The notes under the pieces are model-generated. The model did no database searches and was not told the DNA's origin. It was given only the letters and a program-made list of their open reading frames with translations. A program made the translations under genes and the position numbers. From Caldithrix abyssi (GTDB taxonomy: Bacteria > Calditrichota > Calditrichia > Calditrichales > Calditrichaceae), in contig DRQG01000161.1 of the NCBI GenBank assembly GCA_011369465.1, positions 1 through 61,653 on the forward strand: a stretch of 61,653 nt of DNA, written 5' to 3'. This document shows positions 19,001 to 28,213 of the stretch, piece after piece (position 1 is the first letter of the stretch; every line of letters begins with the position of its first letter).

Positions 19001-19660
19001 TCAGATCACAACTTCCAGATCGAGCACCTTATCGTTTTCCAGATTAAATTCTATCGTTTTGGGCTCATCCAGTTCAATATCATTAATAAGGCTTAATTCA
19101 ACTTTAAACGTGCGATTTTCTACATCCTTTTCTATAAGTTTGCCGGTGCCATTTATAACTCCGCCCTTATCCATATCATAATAACTGATCAATATGGATT
19201 CATCCAGATCGAGAGCATCCAGAATTTCCAGCAGTTCTTTTTCATTCATTTGCTGAATGACGATCTCATCAATATCTTCTTCGATACTCATAATATCGCC
19301 GTCTGTGTAATAAAAATCAATTGTTCCGCCTCCGCCCTTCACATACACCAGTTTATCGTCCAGGTCCTGTTTGATGCTGCGTTCCACATTGACGACTTTT
19401 CCCGTAAAATATTCATCCCGAATATCAACAATTTGTACGGTAACGGGATGTTCTTCCGGTGTTCCGTCAAATTCTACCCGGCGGATATTTACCTTTTTAT
19501 GCTTACCGATTTGCTGGATTAATTTCTTTACCTCTTCCGGCGGCATGGCCCCCGGTCGGAGAGTTACCTTTGGCTTTGATTTGAAGAATTTAAAGAAGTG
19601 GCGTGCAAATCGATCTTCCATAAAAAAAAGAGAAGAGTTTCCCGACTTTCTATTCTTCAT
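19001..19660 (-). CDS. Conserved-looking protein of unknown function (beta-rich, acidic)
   Basis: 219 residues that I do not recognise. There is no signal peptide and no membrane span. The first 40 residues are basic (KNRKSGNSS, then FFKFFKSKPKVTLRPG). The rest alternates short strands with many Asp and Glu, and reads as two or three small beta-barrel-like units, for example VTVQIVDIRDEYFTGKVVNV near 75-94 and GKLIEKDVENRTFKVELSLI near 178-197. That layout, basic tail plus strands of the RNA-binding-barrel sort, would suit a nucleic-acid or ribosome-associated protein, but this is only a guess. It starts 86 bases after the recN stop and has its own terminator. Confidence 0.7.
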   Translation of the reverse strand: MKNRKSGNSSLFFMEDRFARHFFKFFKSKPKVTLRPGAMPPEEVKKLIQQIGKHKKVNIRRVEFDGTPEEHPVTVQIVDIRDEYFTGKVVNVERSIKQDLDDKLVYVKGGGGTIDFYYTDGDIMSIEEDIDEIVIQQMNEKELLEILDALDLDESILISYYDMDKGGVINGTGKLIEKDVENRTFKVELSLINDIELDEPKTIEFNLENDKVLDLEVVI

Positions 19661-19746
19661 TGCGCCTCCAGTATAAAATTAATATGTATTGGAAAAAATA
19701 AGTATATCTGTAAGTAAAGTCAAGAAATTAAAGAACTTATAACAAG

Positions 19747-21465
19747 TTAAGAATAATTCAGCGATTCGACGATAAGATGCCGGGCATTTTCGCGCGCCTG
19801 GTCGGATATGGTTTGACCGCCTAAAAGGATCGCTATTTCCTCGATATGCTCTTCATCATTCAGTTTTATTACTTCGACACGCGTCCGTTTTTCTTCAGTA
19901 CTTTTTTGTACCCGATAGTGGGCGTGTGCAAAGGAAGCAATTTGCGGCAAATGAGTGATGCATATTATCTGGTGAGATTTTGCCAAACCAGCCATTTTTC
20001 TGCCTACTATCTGGGCGATTTTTCCGGATATACCTGCGTCAATTTCATCAAACACCAACGTAGGCGTAGCATCCGATTGAGCCATTACAGATTTGAGCGC
20101 CAGCATGATGCGTGATATTTCTCCCCCGGAGGCAATTTTTTGCAAAGGCTTAAATGCCTCGCCGGTGTTGGACGCCACCTGAAAAATCACACGGTCAAAT
20201 CCGTGCTCTATGGGCTGCACCGGCCGGCCATCCATTTCAAAAGCGCCGTTTTCTTTTTCGTTATAAACACACTCAATCCGGAACACCGCCTGCGGCATAC
20301 CGATTTCGTTGAGAATTTCGGTTATCTTATCCTGAAGCTGCAGGGCTTTCTCCCGTCGTTTACGGGTTAGTTGCGATCCTGTGTTAAGCAATTCTTTGCG
20401 AAGGCGTTCAATCTCTTCTTTTTTCTGCTCAATTTTTTCATCAAAACGATCGATGTGTCCAAGTTTCTCCGCGATTTCTTTATGCAGTAATATGAGCTCT
20501 TCTATGCTTATTTTCTGATACTTTTTTAGCAAAAACTCAATTTGCCCGATGCGGCGTTGCAGAAATTCCATCCGTTCCGGATCGAACTGCAAATCATTGA
20601 GATAGGCTTCAACCGTTCGTCCGATTTCTTCAATGTTTTGCCTGGCTTCAGCCAGAGTTTCGCCGAAGGCTTTAAACTGCTCATCAAAAGAGGTTAGATA
20701 GCGCAGATCCTCTTCGGCTTTTACCAGCATAGACCCGGCATTGGTCTCGCCGCTATACAGCAAAGAGGTCAGTTCCTGACCGTAACGATGAATGTTTTCC
20801 AGGTTGGATAGTTTTTTTTCTTCTGCTTTCAGTTCATCCAGTTCGCCTTCTTTTAATTCGGCTTTGCTTAACTCGTCGTACTGGTATCGGTACATATCCT
20901 GGCGCTGATAGGCGTGCAGCTGTTCTTCTTTCAGCTGTTCATATTCGCGCAAGGCCTGACGGTAGGCCTGTAATTGAGTTTTGAATTGTTCGGCAAGTGA
21001 AGTGAGACCGGCAAACTCATCCAGATAATGCAGATGACTATCCGGATAAAGTAAACGCTGGTGCTGATGCTGGCCGTGCAAATCGACCAGTAAAGCACTG
21101 AGTTGAGTGAGACGATTTAGAGTAACCGGCGAATCGTTGATGAAAATCCTTGAGGCTCCGTTCGCGTAAATCTCTTTACGCAATATGATGGTATCCGCTG
21201 TCTGTTGTTCAATCTGTTCATTCCGGAGGAAGTCGTTTACGCCGGCACTATCGGTTGTACGTATAAATGCCTCGATAACGGCTTTGGTTGCATCGCGTCT
21301 CACAAGATCCGGGCTGCCCCGTTCGCCGCAGAGCTGGCTCATTGCCCGCACGATAATGGATTTCCCGGCTCCGGTTTCACCTGTAAGAATATTGAATCCC
21401 TGTTCAAACTGAATTTCAATTTCATCAACGAGGATAAAGTTTTTAATATAAAGCGATTCGATCAT
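19747..21465 (-). CDS. recN: DNA repair ATPase RecN
   Basis: 572 residues, normal for RecN, an SMC-like ATPase acting in double-strand-break repair. Walker A is GETGAGKS at 29-36, the middle third is coiled coil (long runs of Glu/Leu/Lys around 160-390), and the C-terminal ATPase half has the signature IASGGEISRIMLALK near 455 with Walker B LVFDEIDAGISG near 482. The start codon lies two bases after the stop of the upstream propeller gene, so the two are likely translated from one messenger although their jobs have no obvious link. Confidence 0.96.
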   Translation of the reverse strand: MIESLYIKNFILVDEIEIQFEQGFNILTGETGAGKSIIVRAMSQLCGERGSPDLVRRDATKAVIEAFIRTTDSAGVNDFLRNEQIEQQTADTIILRKEIYANGASRIFINDSPVTLNRLTQLSALLVDLHGQHQHQRLLYPDSHLHYLDEFAGLTSLAEQFKTQLQAYRQALREYEQLKEEQLHAYQRQDMYRYQYDELSKAELKEGELDELKAEEKKLSNLENIHRYGQELTSLLYSGETNAGSMLVKAEEDLRYLTSFDEQFKAFGETLAEARQNIEEIGRTVEAYLNDLQFDPERMEFLQRRIGQIEFLLKKYQKISIEELILLHKEIAEKLGHIDRFDEKIEQKKEEIERLRKELLNTGSQLTRKRREKALQLQDKITEILNEIGMPQAVFRIECVYNEKENGAFEMDGRPVQPIEHGFDRVIFQVASNTGEAFKPLQKIASGGEISRIMLALKSVMAQSDATPTLVFDEIDAGISGKIAQIVGRKMAGLAKSHQIICITHLPQIASFAHAHYRVQKSTEEKRTRVEVIKLNDEEHIEEIAILLGGQTISDQARENARHLIVESLNYS

Positions 21466-21467
21466 AT

Positions 21468-23810
21468 TTATTTCCGTACTACTGCAATTTTTCCTGCTAC
21501 GGATTGTCCTTCTTCGTCATAAGCTGTATATAGATAAATACCGGTGGGAACCAGATTCCCCTGCTCATCCCTGCCGTCCCAGCGGGCCCGGCTCCCATCA
21601 ACGAAACCGTTTTCCGCAGTTAATTCACGTACCAACCTTCCGTTCATACTGAAAATTTTAACCGAGGAGCTCTGTTTTAAGAATTTCAGAATATAATAAT
21701 CCTGCCCGCCGTTTATCACATAGGGATTTGGGCCGCCAATGGTATTATTATAATCATCTTTGATTTGGGCAAAAGACCCACGGAAAACGGATATTCCGTT
21801 ATCGGTGGCCAGCACGGCTTGCCCGGTTCGGTTATCCACGAAGACGCTGTGTACATTGTTATTCACCAAACCGCTGTTGGCACTTGTATATCCAATCCAG
21901 GCATTGGCGTCCCAGGGACTTTTACCGGCACGTAATACGCTCAGCCCTCCGGATGTCGCAAACCAGCGATTGTTATATTTATCAACAAAAATACCATTAA
22001 TCTGATTTTCCAGCGGGCCGGTAAGGCCGTTTTTATCGCCCACGTGCTTATACACATTTACACCATCATAGGAATTTAGACCGGACGGTGTTCCGATCCA
22101 GACAATCCCGTCCTGATCTACGGCAATGGAGTTAATCTGGTTGCTGTAAAGATTATCGTTTACCACTAAATGATAGATACTGTCGTCGCTTTTATCGTAC
22201 AAAGTGTTATTATAATCGAGAATATAGACTCCATCAAGATAGGTGCCAATCCACACCCGGCCGAAGTCATCAAAATCGATTGTATTTATTCCTCCTTCCG
22301 AGGCATTGATACCGTCGGCTTTGCCAAAATAAGCCCATTGTTCCTTATCAAGAGTGATAAAACTTCCTTCATAGGGCGCCACAGCAAGAAGATGATCATT
22401 TGCCGCCCAGTAGTTTACAAACCAAAGACGGTTATAATCATCTTCTTTAAATGCCGGAATAATTTCATAGAGTTCATCTCCCGGAAATCCTTTGAAATAA
22501 CCGGTAAAAGTATATTGATTATCCATCGGTTCTATGATGCGTTCTTTATAGGTATCGGTAATCATCCGTCCGGTATCGGGAAAATCATGGAAAAAGGCAA
22601 TATCGCCGGTATTCTTATAGACCATTGCACCGCCGCCCCATGTTCCTATCCAGACATTACTATATTGATCTTCATATATGGCTACCGTGTGACTCACTTT
22701 AAACCACCGGTTGTCATTGAATACTATATTATGCCAAATACCATCCTGATATAGAAAATATCCTTCACCGGCATAACTGTGTGGTTTGCCAGTGCTGCCC
22801 CAAATGCGCTTTTTACTGTCGATCATGGCATATTTTGTGATGATGTGTTTGGGGGTGTTCAGTAAAAGAGGTTTATCCCATCCCACATAGAACAACCCGT
22901 CCTTTTCTAATCCCAGCCATATATCACCGGTCTCATCCGTACGCATAACAGATATTTTTCGAGAGAAACCCTTCTCTTGAACAGGCGTATTTTGTGAAAT
23001 GTAGCTGTAATAACGACTTCCGCTTGACACATAGTATTTCCCCGGATCGGAAGAGCGGGCGATAAAATGGGCGGCCATATTTCCCCAGGCCGACTCGCGC
23101 TGTAAATTCAATTTCCCATCCATGGTCATTAAACCCGAACCTGTGCCAATCCAGAGCAAATTATCGATAACCTGCAAATCATAAATCGTATTGTCCGACA
23201 TGCCATCGGATTTGTCGTACAATATCCAATTGGCCGGATCGTTTATGGTATATTTGTTTAAATCGGAGGGTGCGCTTAACAAGCCCTGATCGGTTCCCAC
23301 CCAAACCCTTCCGGCAAATCGCTGCACGTAACGAACCGAATTGATCAATATGGGGAAATTAACAAAATAATCTTTGAATGTATATCCGTTTCCATTCCAA
23401 AAAAAGACCGCCAATCCTTTATCTGCCGTAACCCAAAGCGTATCGTTTTTGAACAGGATATCTTCTATAAGATTGCCTTGCAGGGCGAACACCTGGCTCC
23501 AGGCATCTTCACTCTTATCGTACACTTCGATCAAACCATCAGCCCCTCCCGTAAGTACATTGCCATGGCTGTCCACAGCGACGGCACGCTTGGTAAGAGA
23601 ATACAAGCCGTCGAGATTGTTGAATTGTTCAATCTCATTCGATTGCCGATCATAGCGATACAAGCCGCCCGTCGTGGCCACCCATACAGCCTCGTTTTCA
23701 ACAACCAGGTCGGTGACGTCATTCATATTGGTAATGGTTTGCCAATCATGCACCCCTTGCGCGGACAGGATTGTAAAAAAACTGAACATAACAAGAAAAC
23801 TATACTTCAT
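21468..23810 (-). CDS. Secreted two-component-regulator-type beta-propeller protein with C-terminal sorting domain
   Basis: 780 residues from the chosen start. A signal peptide (MKYSFLVMFSFFTILSAQG) begins at the Met at 23810; an upstream frame start at 23849 would hide it and is not used. Most of the protein is repeats of the 'two-component regulator propeller' type, for example DLVVENEAVWVATTGGLYRYD near 32 and SIAVDQDGIVWIGTPSGLNSYD near 580, which usually form the periplasmic sensor part of hybrid kinases. Here there is no kinase part: the protein ends in a FlgD/NPFNP-like beta-sandwich (from GGPNPYVINGG, ending YDEEGQSVAGKIAVVRK), the type that sends proteins through type IX-like secretion in FCB bacteria. 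It may bind a surface ligand. It abuts recN. Confidence 0.85.
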   Translation of the reverse strand: MKYSFLVMFSFFTILSAQGVHDWQTITNMNDVTDLVVENEAVWVATTGGLYRYDRQSNEIEQFNNLDGLYSLTKRAVAVDSHGNVLTGGADGLIEVYDKSEDAWSQVFALQGNLIEDILFKNDTLWVTADKGLAVFFWNGNGYTFKDYFVNFPILINSVRYVQRFAGRVWVGTDQGLLSAPSDLNKYTINDPANWILYDKSDGMSDNTIYDLQVIDNLLWIGTGSGLMTMDGKLNLQRESAWGNMAAHFIARSSDPGKYYVSSGSRYYSYISQNTPVQEKGFSRKISVMRTDETGDIWLGLEKDGLFYVGWDKPLLLNTPKHIITKYAMIDSKKRIWGSTGKPHSYAGEGYFLYQDGIWHNIVFNDNRWFKVSHTVAIYEDQYSNVWIGTWGGGAMVYKNTGDIAFFHDFPDTGRMITDTYKERIIEPMDNQYTFTGYFKGFPGDELYEIIPAFKEDDYNRLWFVNYWAANDHLLAVAPYEGSFITLDKEQWAYFGKADGINASEGGINTIDFDDFGRVWIGTYLDGVYILDYNNTLYDKSDDSIYHLVVNDNLYSNQINSIAVDQDGIVWIGTPSGLNSYDGVNVYKHVGDKNGLTGPLENQINGIFVDKYNNRWFATSGGLSVLRAGKSPWDANAWIGYTSANSGLVNNNVHSVFVDNRTGQAVLATDNGISVFRGSFAQIKDDYNNTIGGPNPYVINGGQDYYILKFLKQSSSVKIFSMNGRLVRELTAENGFVDGSRARWDGRDEQGNLVPTGIYLYTAYDEEGQSVAGKIAVVRK

Positions 23811-23968
23811 TAATTGACTCCAATGTTTGGACAAAAATACACCCGGCATACACCGGCCCTGAGCTTCATTTTGCGCCTTTACTTAAACGATAAAAGAACG
23901 CACAAGAATTTCCGTTATTTACAGAGAAAAAACAAGTGATTTTTATCGCTCTTAGGGTTTCTTTGGAA

Positions 23969-23999
23969 TTGACAGACACGCTGTTTTGTAAATTATAAA
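23969..23999 (+). promoter_or_regulatory. Possible sigma-70-type promoter for the barrel gene at 24182
   Basis: TTGACA at 23969-23974 is followed 19 bases later by TATAAA at 23994-23999. The spacer is longer than ideal and 180 bases separate it from the start codon. It is the best candidate in the 371-base divergent gap 23811-24181, which otherwise shows nothing I can name. Confidence 0.3.
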
Positions 24000-24181
24000 C
24001 TTTTAGCAAGAATGATTGAAATATTTTTCAAATTTTTATTTTATCGAAATCGACATATCACCAATATGTTTCCTAAAGCCGGCTGCTTATCGCAGATCCA
24101 ACATTATTTAGCTATTTCTTTGAACAGGAAAAATCAATATATTCATTTTATCACACAGAATAAAAAACATGAGGGTGAACT

Positions 24182-25480
24182 ATGTTTTTAAGGAAGATGC
24201 TTTTTGTTCTTATCTTATCAGCTTTTGTCTCCATTCTTTTTGCGCAAGAAACAGCAGAGAACGAATACATAGAACAGGATTGGGCCATCGGTGCCTTGCT
24301 TCGATACGCCACCATTCCTTTTGCCACCGGCGACCGTACCGTGGCCAGCTTTGTACCAATGATGTTTTTTGAAGGAGAACGCTTCTTCTTAAGAGGGATA
24401 GAAGGCGGATATGCGTTTTACAAAGCGGATAACTGGAAATTGAGCGCCATGGGGCGGATGCGTTTTTTCGACTTCCCCAAAGAATATCAAAATCTGCTTA
24501 TGGCCGATAATGTTTTGTGGGGCCTTCAGTTTCATTATGAACCATTACCTTTGTCTTATATGGAGGTTGAGGCCTTAAGCGATCTGGAAGGCCATTTTCT
24601 GACTAATTTACGGGCCGGATTTTTAAAGCATTCCGGATTGTTCCACATTGAGACCTATCTTCAGGCTCAGATGAAAACCGCCGCATTTAACAATTATTAT
24701 TACGGATTGACTATAACAGATGTGGGGCCGGGTATCGAGTGGTCAGCCGGTGTTTTGACGTACTATCATTTGCTGAGCAATCTGTATCTTTTCGGAACGG
24801 CCAAACTGACTTTTTTGGATAAAAACGTACGCAGCTCCGAATTGGTTAACCGCGATTTTAATTTCGAAACCTTTGTCGGTTTCGGTTTTGCCAACGACCG
24901 CAGTTATGTGGATAAACGGGTTATTAAAACCAAAGCCTTTATACAGTTTGCCCACGGCTGGGCCACACCCTCTTCCCTGGCCGATATTATCCATTTTCGC
25001 GCCAAAAAGGATACTACCAATAATAAGCTAACCACTCTTTTTTACGGCCACCCGCTTACCGATAATTTGTTCGGCTTCCCTTTGGATTTTTACCTGATGA
25101 CCGGTTTAGGCTATCACTGGCCGGTAAATCAGGCTTATGCTTTAGAGGCGGTTGTGGCCATCAAGGCTTTTTACACCTTTAGCTGGCCTATTCGCTGGAG
25201 GCTGGGCGCCACTGAGGGTATGTCTTACGTAAACCGCATCCCTTATGTGGAAAGAGCCGAAATGCGGCGTAAAAACTATCGCCCCAGCAACCTGATGAAT
25301 TATCTTAATTTTTCACTGGATTTTAATATCGGAGATATCTTCGGAGGGAAACAGTTAAAACGACTGTGGCTGGGATATACCATCCATCACCGCTCTTCGA
25401 TTTTTGAATCGGCTCAGCAGTTCGGACGTATTAAAGGCGGCAGCAATTTTCAGCAGTTTCATTTCTTGTGGAATTTTTAA
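24182..25480 (+). CDS. Outer-membrane beta-barrel protein, MipA/OmpV-like
   Basis: 432 residues with a signal peptide (about 1-21, ending SILFAQ). The segment VPMMFFEGERFFLRGIEGGYAFY near 60 followed by LSAMGRMRFFDF is the MipA/OmpV pattern, and alternating polar/apolar strands continue to the final residue Phe, as expected of an outer-membrane barrel. The C-terminal strands (LWLGYTIHHRSSIFES...RIKGGSNFQQFHFLWNF) recall the HHxSN region of PagL-type lipid A deacylases and related barrels. A structural or envelope-remodelling role is likely; enzyme activity is speculative. A ribosome site GAGGGTG precedes the start. It is the only long plus-strand gene in the left half and converges on the Nudix gene. 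Confidence 0.75.
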   Translation: MFLRKMLFVLILSAFVSILFAQETAENEYIEQDWAIGALLRYATIPFATGDRTVASFVPMMFFEGERFFLRGIEGGYAFYKADNWKLSAMGRMRFFDFPKEYQNLLMADNVLWGLQFHYEPLPLSYMEVEALSDLEGHFLTNLRAGFLKHSGLFHIETYLQAQMKTAAFNNYYYGLTITDVGPGIEWSAGVLTYYHLLSNLYLFGTAKLTFLDKNVRSSELVNRDFNFETFVGFGFANDRSYVDKRVIKTKAFIQFAHGWATPSSLADIIHFRAKKDTTNNKLTTLFYGHPLTDNLFGFPLDFYLMTGLGYHWPVNQAYALEAVVAIKAFYTFSWPIRWRLGATEGMSYVNRIPYVERAEMRRKNYRPSNLMNYLNFSLDFNIGDIFGGKQLKRLWLGYTIHHRSSIFESAQQFGRIKGGSNFQQFHFLWNF

Positions 25481-25496
25481 ATCCTTTTTCCCGGGT

Positions 25497-26159
25497 TTAC
25501 CGAGCATTTTTAACTTCAAAATTATTGCGTTCCAGACCAAAAACAACGGAAAGGAAATTGCTGAGCAAAAATCCGGTGACGCCCCAAATGGTTTCATCAT
25601 TGAAATAATAAAAATGTACCATCCAGGTTTCATTGCCTTTTTGCCAGGGCTTTATTTCAAAATGCCTGTCCTGCATCAAATGCAGCAGGGGCGTTTCGAT
25701 CAAATGAGCAATTTCGCCGCGACTGATTTTAAAATTGTAGGGATAGGGAAAAAAACCCACATAGGGCGTTACCAGATAGTGTGTATTGGTTAAAAAGACG
25801 TCGGTTTGGCCCAGTATGGTTACGTCATCGGACTGCAATCCCACTTCCTCTTCACTCTCACGCAATGCGGTGGTCAGCAAATCCGTATCCGTTTCATCCC
25901 GTTTACCCCCCGGAAACGAAACCTGCCCTTTGTGATGTTCAACGATTTCGGTACGACGGGTAAACAAAACATGCGCCTGACCATCTTTAAAAAATATGGG
26001 AATCAATACGGCCGCTTCGGTATAGGGCGCGTCTTTATAAATATAGCGGCGCGGTTTATGGGCGGTAAGTTTGGAACGGATGTGTTTCTTTAAATCTTTT
26101 TCCGAATGGCACAGGGCATGGTAAAACCCGGAAGGATCAACTGTATTCTTCTTCATCAA
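25497..26159 (-). CDS. CoA pyrophosphatase-type Nudix hydrolase
   Basis: 220 residues. The Nudix box ends in ALRESEEEVGL near residue 116, preceded by the UPF0035 (NudL/CoAse) signature around VEHHKGQVSFPGGKRD near 87. This pairing marks Nudix enzymes that cleave coenzyme A or its derivatives into 4'-phosphopantetheine and 3',5'-ADP. Cytoplasmic. Its start overlaps the end of the sigma-54 regulator gene by 23 bases, so it is probably translated from that transcript. The exact substrate remains an inference from the signature. Confidence 0.9.
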   Translation of the reverse strand: MMKKNTVDPSGFYHALCHSEKDLKKHIRSKLTAHKPRRYIYKDAPYTEAAVLIPIFFKDGQAHVLFTRRTEIVEHHKGQVSFPGGKRDETDTDLLTTALRESEEEVGLQSDDVTILGQTDVFLTNTHYLVTPYVGFFPYPYNFKISRGEIAHLIETPLLHLMQDRHFEIKPWQKGNETWMVHFYYFNDETIWGVTGFLLSNFLSVVFGLERNNFEVKNAR

Positions 26160-27507
26160 TATTATATTCTTCTAATTTGTTGTAGAGCGAGCGGCGGCTG
26201 ATACCCAGCATTTCGGCGGCCTTTAATTTGTTGCCGCGGGCCATTTGCAGCGTTTTAATAATGGACATGCGTTCGATATCCGGAAGCGGGGTTCCGGCCT
26301 GAATGCGGATTTCCTGCCCCGGTTTTGTGCCTTTGGCCACCGCTTCCGGTAAATCTTTTTTCTTGATCACCTCGCGGGCGGAAATCATAGAGCGCAAAAC
26401 AAGGTTGCGCAGTTCCCGGATATTGCCCGGCCAAGTGTACTCGCTTAAGCAGCGCATGGCTTCTTCATCCACGCCGGCAATGCGTTTTCCATACTGACGG
26501 TTAAAACGATCGATATAATAGTCCACGATGAGGGGAATATCTTCCTGCCGTTCGCGTAAGGGCGGTAATTCGATATTATACACGTTGAGCCGGTAATATA
26601 AATCCTCGCGGAATTTTCCTTCGCCAATCAGGTCATCCAGGTTAACATTGGTTGCGGCAACGATGCGTACATTTACCGGAATGGTTCGGTTACTCCCCAA
26701 CCGTTCTATTTGATTCGTTTCCAGAACACGCAGCAGGGCAATTTGCACCTGCTCGCTCATGGAACTGATTTCATCCAGAAACAATGTGCCGCCGTCGGCC
26801 TCCTCAAATTTGCCCTTTTTGGAATCCGTGGCGCCGGTGAAAGCGCCTTTCTCATGCCCAAACAGTTCGGAGCTGATCAGGTCCCTGGCGATGGCTCCTG
26901 TGTTCACGGCTATGAACGGCCCGCTTTTACGGGATGAAGCATTATGCAGAGCGCGGGCGACCAGTTCTTTGCCCGTTCCGCTTTCACCGTAAATCAAAAC
27001 GGAAACATCAATGTTGGCAATTTCGTTAATTTTTTTCACGATCTGTTTCATCCCGCGCGATTTGCCCACCATTTCTCCAAAATAAATATAGCGTTCCGGT
27101 ATTTCCCCTGTGTCCGTTTTCAGCACGGGGACGCTCAACGCGCGGCGCACCACTTCTTTCAGCTTTACCGGATCGACCGGTTTGGGGATATAATCCAGCG
27201 CGCCCAAATGGATGGCTTTTACGGCGTCTTCGATGGAACTGTATCCCGTAACCATGATAACCTTGAGCATGGGATCGAAATCATTGATCATTTTCAGCAG
27301 TTCCATGCCGTCTATTTTCTGCATTTTATAATCGGTGATAATCAGATCGTAACTGTTTTTATAGATGAGCTTAAGGGCCGCCTCGGCGGAATCCGCCTCA
27401 TCGACCTTATAATCTTCATCTTCCAAAAGGACGACCATACCTTCCAGATGAACGCGATCATCATCGATAACGAGAATCTTTGGTTTATTCATATCTTTTT
27501 GTTTCAT
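26137..27507 (-). CDS. NtrC-family sigma-54 response regulator
   Basis: 456 residues in three parts: a receiver domain (acidic pocket Asp15-17, phospho-acceptor Asp59 in LIITDYKM, Lys near 109), an AAA+ domain with Walker A GESGTGK at 174-180 and the sigma-54-contact loop GAFTGAT at 221-227, and a Fis-type helix-turn-helix at about 415-450 (ending SRRSLYNKLEEYNI). It should activate sigma-54 promoters when phosphorylated. No histidine kinase is nearby, so its partner is elsewhere. A second in-frame Met five residues in (MNKPKILVIDDDR) has a better AAAAAGAT ribosome site and may be the real start. Confidence 0.95.
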   Translation of the reverse strand: MKQKDMNKPKILVIDDDRVHLEGMVVLLEDEDYKVDEADSAEAALKLIYKNSYDLIITDYKMQKIDGMELLKMINDFDPMLKVIMVTGYSSIEDAVKAIHLGALDYIPKPVDPVKLKEVVRRALSVPVLKTDTGEIPERYIYFGEMVGKSRGMKQIVKKINEIANIDVSVLIYGESGTGKELVARALHNASSRKSGPFIAVNTGAIARDLISSELFGHEKGAFTGATDSKKGKFEEADGGTLFLDEISSMSEQVQIALLRVLETNQIERLGSNRTIPVNVRIVAATNVNLDDLIGEGKFREDLYYRLNVYNIELPPLRERQEDIPLIVDYYIDRFNRQYGKRIAGVDEEAMRCLSEYTWPGNIRELRNLVLRSMISAREVIKKKDLPEAVAKGTKPGQEIRIQAGTPLPDIERMSIIKTLQMARGNKLKAAEMLGISRRSLYNKLEEYNIDEEEYS

Positions 27508-27559
27508 AAGATGGCCAAGAAGTTACGAAAGCAGGGAACCGATTTCCACCCGGCCGGCC

Positions 27560-28213
27560 TCAAATCCGGCGAATGATATAAATGCTAACCTGTATGGACC
27601 GGCCCTCCTGCATTACCGTCTGCGGTATCCTTTCAAAACCGTACCCTTCTTCGCGCAGTAAAGAAAAGAAGGAGCGGGCAACCGCGCGATTCGGTTCGGC
27701 TAATATAATGTGCCCGTCTGCCTTCAGGCATTGACGGAACACACGAATGAGAGGATGGAAGAACCGTTCTTCGTACACCACATCCGAGGCCGTGATGCAG
27801 TCATACAAACCGGCACACTGTGGCCGGCGCCAGTCCATCAATTGGCGCTGCGGCGCAGGCATTCCATTTAATTTAAAATTTAACGCCGTCAAATCCAGCG
27901 CATCCTGCTCATAATCGGTAACCAGCAATTCCCGCGGCTTTTGACAAGCCAGGCTGAGCGACGTTAGGCCCAGGCCGCAGCCCAATTCCAAAACCGAACG
28001 TCCCGCAACCAGATGCGGATTCTGGAACAGAAAACGACTGAGCGCCTCGGCGGACGGCCAGAGCTCCGCCCAGTAGGGCAAACGTTCATCCTCCGCAAAG
28101 TCCGCGTCGCTGACCCGATCCACCATATCATCGAGATTTTTGACCCGTTTGATGGTGAGCGTTTTTTCGCCGAATTGAAATTGTTGTTCGATCAGTTCGA
28201 TATGTTCAAACAT
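27560..28213 (-). CDS. Class I SAM-dependent methyltransferase (protein-lysine or small-molecule type)
   Basis: 217 residues. The SAM-binding motif SVLELGCGLGLTSLSLA lies near 72-88, preceded by PYWAELWPSAEALSRFL, the pattern of the METTL21/nicotinamide-N-methyltransferase-like branch. An acidic 'VTDYEQDALDL' follows at about 98-108 and TASDVVYEERF near 137. The substrate cannot be read; protein lysines are common targets in this branch. The gene overlaps the 3' end of lpxB by eight bases, so they are expressed together. Confidence 0.85.
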   Translation of the reverse strand: MFEHIELIEQQFQFGEKTLTIKRVKNLDDMVDRVSDADFAEDERLPYWAELWPSAEALSRFLFQNPHLVAGRSVLELGCGLGLTSLSLACQKPRELLVTDYEQDALDLTALNFKLNGMPAPQRQLMDWRRPQCAGLYDCITASDVVYEERFFHPLIRVFRQCLKADGHIILAEPNRAVARSFFSLLREEGYGFERIPQTVMQEGRSIQVSIYIIRRI

